Virus record (IMG/VR): IMGVR_UViG_3300009684_000080
Location: 1 to 36,334 of that record
DNA length: 36,334 bases
Direction: 5' to 3' (one strand)
Source: a virus
The notes beneath the pieces are model-generated. The model saw only the letters and a program-made list of their open reading frames with translations. It was not told where the DNA came from and ran no database searches. This document shows, piece after piece, positions 21,977 to 26,094 of this stretch (positions are counted from its first letter, which is position 1; every line of letters starts with the position of its first letter). Made by a program: the position numbers and the translations under genes.

Positions 21977-22242
21977 GGTTTGAAGTGGTGTTTGTATCTT
22001 GGATGATTTTTAAGTCTCGGTGAGTTTCTGATTTGTGAAGCCGTAGCATTCCAGCTTTGGCTTAAATAAATTGCAATCTCTGTTTTAGTCATGCCAATTT
22101 CCAACATTCGACTTGCAATGATGCTTTTAAGCCGTGATGCGTTCCACGAGTCCCGTCCGGTTGTGTCTTTGATAACTTCAAGCGGGCTGATGGATGGAAT
22201 GGAATTTTTGCAGACCTGTTGGATGATTTCACTTGGCAGCAT
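21973..22242 (-). CDS. Second DnaA-domain-IV-like or Trp-repressor-like HTH protein
   Basis: This 89-residue protein has SPLEVIKDTTGRDSWNASRL, then IIASRMLEIGMTKTEIAIYL, then SQSWNATASQIRN. The order (F/L-x-V-IKxxTGR, an R-rich helix, then HTH) resembles DnaA domain IV, less clearly than the protein at 21220-21558 and without the DHTTV signature. The start at 22242 is chosen because an AGAGG Shine-Dalgarno stands before it; an ATG at 22275 also exists. It may bind phage DNA. Confidence 0.6.
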   Translation of the reverse strand: MLPSEIIQQVCKNSIPSISPLEVIKDTTGRDSWNASRLKSIIASRMLEIGMTKTEIAIYLSQSWNATASQIRNSPRLKNHPRYKHHFKP

Positions 22243-22447
22243 TTCTTGCCTCTTTGATGGTTTTAGCAAGCTCATCCCTTGAGATATTCATACTTTTCCC
22301 ATCTCTAAGCCATAGCCTCGACTCTTTTTGAATGTTGCCAAAATAATCCTTCCAGCAAAATACATGGAATGACATTGGTGAATTTTCATGCCATGATGGC
22401 AATCTGTAAATAACACCGTTTCCTGTTTTTCTGCGTTCTATTTTCAT
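22229..22447 (-). CDS. Hypothetical protein (72 aa)
   Basis: This 72-residue protein starts MKIERRKTGNGVIYRLPSWH, is mainly beta with aromatics (FHVFCWKDYFGNIQK), and ends in a helix (RDELAKTIKEARNAAK). It overlaps the next gene by 14 bp and follows the previous stop after 8 bp. Not recognised. Confidence 0.58.
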   Translation of the reverse strand: MKIERRKTGNGVIYRLPSWHENSPMSFHVFCWKDYFGNIQKESRLWLRDGKSMNISRDELAKTIKEARNAAK

Positions 22448-22455
22448 GTTTTTTT

Positions 22456-22770
22456 TTAGTTGAATTCTGCAATCATTTCTGGTTTTTCGTAGATGTCAAT
22501 CCCATCAAGTTCAAAAAGATTCTTGTACACTTCAAGTTCACTTTTCGGTTCACGGCGCAAGATGTAAGCGATGGATTCCCCGCTTTCAGTCATGCTTTTA
22601 TAGGCCGATTCCATCATTTCAAGGTGCCATTGCAAGTCCGATTTAGCTTTTTGAAACTTTGTTTCACCATTCTCAGGTTCTGCAATGCTTTCAAGATACG
22701 CCAGCCGTTTACAGTAAAGGTTTTTTTCTCTGAATTTCTTCAAATCTTCAATTTCTCCAGTGAATTTCAT
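22456..22770 (-). CDS. Hypothetical helical protein behind leader element E
   Basis: This 104-residue protein starts MKFTGEIEDLKKFREKNLYC and is almost entirely helical with charged residues. The start at 22770 follows an A-rich stretch and the repeated leader element at 22782-22820; ten extra in-frame residues upstream fall inside that leader and are rejected. Function unknown. Confidence 0.6.
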   Translation of the reverse strand: MKFTGEIEDLKKFREKNLYCKRLAYLESIAEPENGETKFQKAKSDLQWHLEMMESAYKSMTESGESIAYILRREPKSELEVYKNLFELDGIDIYEKPEMIAEFN

Positions 22771-22781
22771 ATTATTTGATT

Positions 22782-22820
22782 TGTTTAAGGTTTGCTGCAA
22801 CTTGGCTGGAAGCTAGGCCA
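22782..22820 (-). repeat. Early leader element, copy E
   Basis: On the coding (minus) strand it reads GGCCTAGCTTCCAGCCAAG then TTGCAGCA, then an A-rich tail to the ATG at 22770. It matches the consensus GCCTAGCTwwCGGCC-n-AGTTGmAGCA of copies B, C and D. UGGC/GCCA can close a small stem. It starts only a few bases after the previous stop and has no obvious promoter. Confidence 0.7.
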
Positions 22821-22825
22821 TAGAA

Positions 22826-23284
22826 TCAGTCAAACCATTTCGCGGCAACTTGCTTTGCTAAGTCTTCATATTTCTCAGACGTGGAGCAATTACGGGCAAA
22901 AAATTTCCCGCGTAACTTCGCATAATGTGCTGTAATGTTTCCGCTAAGGTATTCGCACATCCGGAAAATTTCCACTCCGCGAACATTCTGCCATTTTTCG
23001 GGCGGTAATACTTCCAAGGCACCCCACCATTCATCTTCCGTAATTTCTCGCCAGTCTCCACAATACTCGGATTTTCTAGCCTCTTCCATCATCGGAAAAG
23101 CCTCATCCAATGGCATAATCTGAAATTCAGGGCTTCCGACTTCCCGCCTTTCGTTTAGCTCTCGAAGCATGTTTTCAAACAGTTTGCCCGTATAAGGGCT
23201 TTTAAGCGTTTCACCCTCTTCCGCAAGGCAAGCGGTTTCTATGTGGGTTTTTCCCGGCTGGTAAATACAATGATGTTTTTTCAT
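22826..23284 (-). CDS. Hypothetical protein (152 aa) behind leader element D
   Basis: This 152-residue protein has an N-terminal MKKHHCIYQPGKTHIETACL, and a C-terminal EITEDEWWGALEVLPPEKWQ then FRMCEYLSGNITAHYAK. The WWxxLEVLPPxxW and FRMxEYLSGxITxxYA blocks recall a small family of unknown function from plasmids and phages (possibly DUF1419; from memory). It may be a single alpha/beta domain. Role unknown. Confidence 0.65.
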   Translation of the reverse strand: MKKHHCIYQPGKTHIETACLAEEGETLKSPYTGKLFENMLRELNERREVGSPEFQIMPLDEAFPMMEEARKSEYCGDWREITEDEWWGALEVLPPEKWQNVRGVEIFRMCEYLSGNITAHYAKLRGKFFARNCSTSEKYEDLAKQVAAKWFD

Positions 23285-23300
23285 TTTCTTTATTTTCTTT

Positions 23301-23340
23301 GTTTAATTTAATGCTTCAACTAGGCCGAAAGCTAGGCCTT
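23301..23340 (-). repeat. Early leader element, copy D
   Basis: The minus strand reads AAGGCCTAGCTTTCGGCCTA then GTTGAAGCATTAAATTAAAC. AGGCC and GGCCU can pair over 5 bp around the loop UAGCUUUC. It fills most of the 61-bp gap between the clamp-like gene and the gene starting at 23284, and has no obvious promoter. Confidence 0.75.
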
Positions 23341-23345
23341 GAGAT

Positions 23346-23894
23346 TTAGGACATGCGAATTGGCATAATTACCCCGAAAGCATCATAGCAAGCAGGCTTT
23401 TCCTCATTATGCTTCCCGCTACTTGTTGGAATTACTTTAATTGGTGCTTGGTCAAAATTGCCAGCATCAAATTCAAGAACAACCCCTTTAGTTCCCATCG
23501 CGGAAGCAATAGCAAAAAGCATTTCAGCATTTAGGGCTACCCTCCGCAAGGTTTTTCCTTCTTGGTCGGGGATGACTCGCCTCCAATTCGGAAATTCCCC
23601 AAGGACAATTCTGGGAAAGCTAGAACCATCTTGCAAGTCAATGGTCTCTTCCAAGCATTCTAGGCTAGGTTCTAGGTTTTTCTCTTTCCTGCTTGCTTTC
23701 AAGGCTTGGATTGAGACGTGACCAGAAACATCATTTTTTGACAATTCCACGGGTACAATGACAAGCCCTTGACCATTTGTTGCAATGAGATTCCCCTTGC
23801 CGTTTTCAACTTCCAAAAATGGGGCTGTTATGACATGGCGGGTTTGGTCATTGCTTGCGATTGCTTCAATTTTAATCTTTTTATTTAGTTTCAT
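23346..23894 (-). CDS. Truncated sliding-clamp (DnaN)-like protein
   Basis: This 182-residue protein resembles the beta sliding clamp, but at about half its length. NLIATNGQGLVIVPVEL corresponds to the ATDG..L part of a clamp domain. SFPRIVLGEFPNWRRVIP recalls the FP...W segment. RVALNAEMLFAIASAMG then VVLEFD and the C-terminal FGVIMPIRMS match the last clamp domain (VxINxxxL, ending xxLMPxRL). It could form a ring by multimerising, or bind host polymerase or loader as a decoy. The start at 23894 follows leader element C. Confidence 0.72.
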   Translation of the reverse strand: MKLNKKIKIEAIASNDQTRHVITAPFLEVENGKGNLIATNGQGLVIVPVELSKNDVSGHVSIQALKASRKEKNLEPSLECLEETIDLQDGSSFPRIVLGEFPNWRRVIPDQEGKTLRRVALNAEMLFAIASAMGTKGVVLEFDAGNFDQAPIKVIPTSSGKHNEEKPACYDAFGVIMPIRMS

Positions 23895-23905
23895 CGGTTT
23901 GTTTT

Positions 23906-23955
23906 GTTTAATTTGATGCTGCAACTTGGCCGTTAGCTAGGCGGGAGAATTATTT
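23906..23955 (-). repeat. Early leader element, copy C
   Basis: The minus strand reads TAAATAATTCTCCCGCCTAG, CTAACGGCCAAGTTGCAGCA, then TCAAATTAAAC. Together with the promoter, copies B and C share nearly all bases from AATAAACTTGCAA to the A-rich tail except an 11-bp spacer part. It precedes the clamp-like gene. Confidence 0.8.
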
Positions 23956-23976
23956 ACAAGATAGAATTGTTTGCAA
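23949..23976 (-). promoter_or_regulatory. Early promoter PC for the clamp-like gene
   Basis: The minus strand has TTGCAA (23976-23971), 16 bp, then AATAAT (23954-23949, 5 of 6 matches to TATAAT). Transcription would start about 7 bp downstream, right at the CCCGCCTAGC leader element. An identical arrangement occurs at 24594-24621. Confidence 0.68.
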
Positions 23977-23996
23977 GTTTATTTCAGAGAAACTTT

Positions 23997-24296
23997 TCAG
24001 GCTTTTCCTTCCGCTTTGGCGATAGCTTCCCGAGCGTCACTTGCCGAACGGTTAAAGCTGTCCCGCATCGGTCCCGCCATCAATCCCGCTTTCCTCAGCA
24101 GAAATTCAGCATCTTTCAACGCTGACAGCAATTCGGGAGCGGTAGCAATGACGTTAGCGTGACGCATGGCCGAAATGGTAGGAAAATACGCAATTACATA
24201 ATCACCATTAGCAAGGCATCCTTCCATCTCTTTTCCTTCTGATTCATTGCACTCTGATCGGCTGGCTTTTAGTATTTCCCAATTATTTGATTCCAT
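23997..24296 (-). CDS. Hypothetical phage protein of the 'APELLxALKDA' type
   Basis: This 99-residue protein has YFPTISAMRHANVIATAPEL then LSALKDAEFLLRKAGLM and a final ASDAREAIAKAEGKA. The NAxxIAxAPELLxALK pattern ending in AIAKAEG occurs in a great many phage proteins of unknown function. The start at 24296 (MESNNWEILK) is chosen; the longer frame from 24341 overlaps the upstream gene. A short piece of the leader motif (ACATCAAACTAATCAAA) stands before it. Confidence 0.7.
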   Translation of the reverse strand: MESNNWEILKASRSECNESEGKEMEGCLANGDYVIAYFPTISAMRHANVIATAPELLSALKDAEFLLRKAGLMAGPMRDSFNRSASDAREAIAKAEGKA

Positions 24297-24316
24297 TTTT
24301 TTGATTAGTTTGATGT

Positions 24317-24535
24317 TTAGAAATTCCCGCCATAAAAACATTCATCGAACTTTGCAGCATCGAAATCACGGCTTTCTTGCTTTCCGCATTCATTCTTGCC
24401 GCATGATACGGACTTGGCCGATGGATTGTAAAATACTTGTTCACCCCGCTTAACCTTGCCTTTGCAACAAGCGCAAGTTGAATCGAACTTAGCATAAATC
24501 CACTTAGGGTCATTGGAATAATAGTTACTTTTCAT
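24317..24535 (-). CDS. Small zinc-finger protein (72 aa) behind leader element B
   Basis: This 72-residue protein starts MKSNYYSNDPKWIYAKFDST and contains CACCKGKVKRGEQVFY then CGKNECGKQ, giving two Cys pairs for a likely zinc site. It has its own promoter and leader (element B). The fold may be like treble-clef fingers. Role unknown; its own promoter suggests an early host-interaction protein. Confidence 0.65.
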   Translation of the reverse strand: MKSNYYSNDPKWIYAKFDSTCACCKGKVKRGEQVFYNPSAKSVSCGKNECGKQESRDFDAAKFDECFYGGNF

Positions 24536-24550
24536 GTTCCTTTTTTCTTT

Positions 24551-24600
24551 GTTTAGTTTGATGCTTCAACTGAGCCGAAAGCTAGGCGGGAGAATTATTT
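24551..24600 (-). repeat. Early leader element, copy B
   Basis: The minus strand reads AAATAATTCTCCCGCCTAGC, TTTCGGCTCAGTTGAAGCAT, then CAAACTAAAC. It is the closest relative of copy C and shares GCCTAGCTTTCGG with copy D. It precedes the zinc-finger gene. Confidence 0.8.
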
Positions 24601-24621
24601 ACAGGGCTGGATGAGTTGCAA
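24594..24621 (-). promoter_or_regulatory. Early promoter PB for the zinc-finger gene
   Basis: The minus strand has TTGCAA (24621-24616), 16 bp, then AATAAT (24599-24594). Upstream AATAAAC is also shared with promoter PC. It overlaps the 3' end of the preceding gene, as expected for an internal early promoter. Confidence 0.68.
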
Positions 24622-24623
24622 GT

Positions 24624-24897
24624 TTATTTTATGCTGAAATCAACTTTCTTTAAGATTGCTTCATTTTCTTTGGCGTAATCGTTGGCAAAATCAAAATCAA
24701 CTTCAGTGCCTAAATAATTTCCATTTTTATCAGTTAGGATATATTTAACAGGCTTTTCTGGTAATTCTGGCAACAATTCGACAAGATGAGATTTTCCAGC
24801 CATTCTCCGACCACTGTTTATTTTAGCAAGTTTGGATCTTGTCATTTTAGCTTGCAAATATTCATTAACTCTCAATTCCCATTCTTTTCTTGTCATT
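24624..24897 (-). CDS. First early gene: small basic protein (90 aa)
   Basis: This 90-residue protein starts MTRKEWELRVNEYLQAKMTR and ends ENEAILKKVDFSIK, with KYILTDKNGNYLGTEVDFDF as a beta hairpin. It is the gene nearest the control region on the leftward side and so probably the first expressed. The start at 24897 is chosen because the promoter at 24955-24983 lies inside the longer frame that begins at 24995. Host-takeover roles are typical at this place, but no function can be read. Confidence 0.62.
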
Positions 24898-24904
24898 GTC
24901 TTTG

Positions 24905-24951
24905 TTTGGTTTTGTTTGGTTTGATTGTTGGCTTTGCTCCGGCCAACTGCA
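24905..24951 (-). repeat. Early leader element, divergent copy A
   Basis: The minus strand reads TTGCAGTTGGCCGGAGCAAA, then GCCAACAATCAAACCAAAC. Here GTTGGC pairs with GCCAAC (6 bp). The stem sequence differs from copies B-E but the layout is the same: promoter, GC-rich hairpin, ATCAAAC and an A/C-rich run to the ATG. Confidence 0.55.
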
Positions 24952-24954
24952 ATC

Positions 24955-24983
24955 AAGATAAAGCAAGTATTCGGGCTTGGCAA
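24955..24983 (-). promoter_or_regulatory. Early promoter PA, start of the leftward arm
   Basis: The minus strand has TTGCCA (24983-24978), 17 bp, then TATCTT (24960-24955). It is weaker than PB and PC by consensus but placed in the same way before a leader hairpin and the first early gene. An AT-rich tract lies upstream (about 24,990-25,080). Confidence 0.55.
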
Positions 24984-25450
24984 CAAAAACTTCATTTATT
25001 TTTCACTTTTTTACAAGTTATTCATTTTCAACAATTAAGGAGAGTTAGAATCAAATTGAATCCATTTATTCAAATTCAAAGCCTTATCGAAACGCTATTC
25101 CCACCAATCACCCACTTAATGCTGGCATTCAAAGCCGGCCATACTTTGTTTGGTATTGATTGAGGCAAGGTCGGTAGCGCAAGCCTAGGCAATCATACTG
25201 GCAAGGATTGCTGCTGGTCTTAGATAAGTTTAACCATGGATGGCAATGATCCGTCAATAGCTAATATTGGCACCCAGGCTCCAATCCCAATAAATACGTT
25301 AAAAAGTTTTGATACCCCCCCACAAAAGCACTGTTCAAACGTACATCGTGCTTATTTGGCCGGGAATGCCCCTAGAATCGATCGATGCCATTTATGGGAT
25401 AAAGCTAGGCAAGATTCATTCAAAGCGATTTTCATCTAACATCATCCAAT

Positions 25451-25460
25451 AATGTAACAT
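25451..25460. promoter_or_regulatory. Putative operator site 1 (AATGTAACAT)
   Basis: It matches the palindrome AATGT-N-ACATT in 9 of the 10 defined positions. Two more copies follow at 25487 and 25658, and a fourth near copy is in the capsid promoter (4419-4428). Confidence 0.5.
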
Positions 25461-25486
25461 GGCATGGAATCTGTACTGCGCCATTG

Positions 25487-25496
25487 ATGTTACATT
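25487..25496. promoter_or_regulatory. Putative operator site 2 (ATGTTACATT)
   Basis: Second copy of the AATGT-N-ACATT palindrome, lacking only the first base. It lies 36 bp from site 1. Confidence 0.5.
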
Positions 25497-25539
25497 GACG
25501 CCATCATGGCAAAGCGTGTCGAGTTGTCACATGGTCGGT

Positions 25540-25584
25540 TGAACATTGCACGGATGAACACTGGATGAATGAACACTGGCAAGC
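25540..25584 (+). repeat. Iteron-like array, three 15-bp units
   Basis: TGAACA recurs at 25540, 25555 and 25570, exactly 15 bp apart; the second and third units share TGAACACTGG. A fourth TGAACA stands at 25706. Regular phasing suggests a binding array for an initiator or regulator. Confidence 0.65.
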
Positions 25585-25587
25585 GCA

Positions 25588-25626
25588 TGATTCAAGCGGG
25601 TGATTCAAGCGGATGATTTAAACGAT
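25588..25626 (+). repeat. Iteron-like array, three 13-bp units
   Basis: The units are TGATTCAAGCGGG, TGATTCAAGCGGA and TGATTTAAACGAT. The third unit runs into an inverted copy (ATCGTTTGAA), forming the palindrome at 25617-25634. Confidence 0.7.
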
Positions 25627-25634
25627 CGTTTGAA
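25617..25634. repeat. 18-bp palindrome at the end of the iteron array
   Basis: TTTAAACGATCGTTTGAA is self-complementary over all 9 pairs except one T-G pair. Its centre AAACGATCGTTT is a perfect 12-bp palindrome. It may be a dimer site or a cruciform. Confidence 0.7.
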
Positions 25635-25657
25635 TTGATTGATTGGAGCAGGGATGT

Positions 25658-25668
25658 AATGTTACATT
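25658..25668. promoter_or_regulatory. Putative operator site 3 (AATGTTACATT, full palindrome)
   Basis: This is the complete 11-bp palindrome with a central T. It lies about 135 bp upstream of the late promoter at 25802. Confidence 0.55.
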
Positions 25669-25697
25669 GCGACATTAACGCGTGTTCGAGTGAGTAG

Positions 25698-25711
25698 TGT
25701 TCGGATGAACA
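25698..25711. repeat. Inverted repeat TGTTC-GGAT-GAACA
   Basis: Perfect 5-bp arms surround a 4-bp centre. The right arm is a fourth copy of the TGAACA word of the 15-bp array, so the same protein may bind both. Confidence 0.55.
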
Positions 25712-25728
25712 GGGGGGGAGGGGGTTGG
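25712..25728 (+). other. G-rich run, possible G-quadruplex
   Basis: G7-A-G5-TT-GG on the plus strand, in a genome of about 41% G+C (rough estimate). It lies between the repeat arrays and the late promoter. It could fold into a quadruplex or mark an origin strand signal. Confidence 0.4.
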
Positions 25729-25801
25729 CAGCGGCCTGTGATAATAAATGCTGAGCGATTCCCCATCCAAACAAAAAATTCTTAATTGCCCAAACATTCT
25801 A

Positions 25802-25830
25802 TTGACAAGCCTACCATCAATCTCTATAAC
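25802..25830 (+). promoter_or_regulatory. Main rightward (late) promoter
   Basis: TTGACA (25802-25807), a 17-bp spacer and TATAAC (25825-25830) make the best sigma70-type promoter seen in the window. Transcription should start near 25837, which is the A of the first ATG of the next gene. Confidence 0.82.
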
Positions 25831-25836
25831 CGCGAC

Positions 25837-26094
25837 ATGGCGCGTGGTGACTCATATCAACTTCAAGGGCAACAAGGTGGACAGGTATATACGTCTGCTG
25901 ATGGTGCGGTGACTGGAAACTTTCGTTGGATTCAGATTGTGAATGATGCTGTGTTTAGTGCGATTGCGAGTCCGAATGTAACGAATGCAAGTACTAAGTT
26001 GATTACGATTACGCATTTTGCTGGTACTGGGCTTGGAGGCTTGTTTACGGGCTTTACGGTTACGAGTGGCGTTGTGATTGCATACACTGCTTAA
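25837..26094 (+). CDS. Small virion-like protein, probably translated from a leaderless mRNA
   Basis: This 85-residue protein starts MARGDSYQLQGQQGGQVYTS and is Gly/Thr/Val-rich beta sequence (KLITITHFAGTGLGGLFTGF). It resembles small structural or decoration proteins. The start at 25837 lies 7 bp after the -10 box, so the mRNA would begin at or next to the ATG; an earlier ATG at 25786 is upstream of the promoter and is rejected. Its stop overlaps the next start (TAATG). Function unknown. Confidence 0.7.
   Translation: MARGDSYQLQGQQGGQVYTSADGAVTGNFRWIQIVNDAVFSAIASPNVTNASTKLITITHFAGTGLGGLFTGFTVTSGVVIAYTA

Larger units (their letters stand above)
24984..25801 (+). other. Control region and candidate replication origin
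   Basis: About 820 bp without a convincing gene separate the two divergent arms. It holds an AT-rich tract (about 24,990-25,080), the palindrome ATCGATCGAT (25377-25386), three copies of an ATGTTACATT-like palindrome, two phased repeat arrays (25540-25626), the palindrome at 25617-25634, an inverted repeat (25698-25711) and a G-rich run (25712-25728). Iterated sites between divergent arms, in a phage coding DnaA-like and DnaC-like proteins, fit an origin. A 67-codon open frame at 25236-25439 looks accidental. Confidence 0.65.

Noticed and set aside
24898-24995. N-terminal extension of the first early gene (start at 24995)
   Set aside because: The extension (with KANNQTKQNQTKT) is low complexity and contains the predicted promoter and leader hairpin; the start at 24897 is preferred.
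25377-25410. Another leader-element copy at AAAGCTAGGC (25401-25410)
   Set aside because: Only a 10-bp word of the element is shared, on the same orientation, with no gene start behind it; it could be chance or a bare binding site.
25236-25439. Open frame of 67 codons in the control region
   Set aside because: It has no ribosome site, unlikely composition, and lies among palindromes and repeats; no coupling to neighbours.
25786-25836. Upstream start for the first late gene
   Set aside because: It would begin upstream of the strong promoter at 25802-25830, so the codons would not be transcribed from it.
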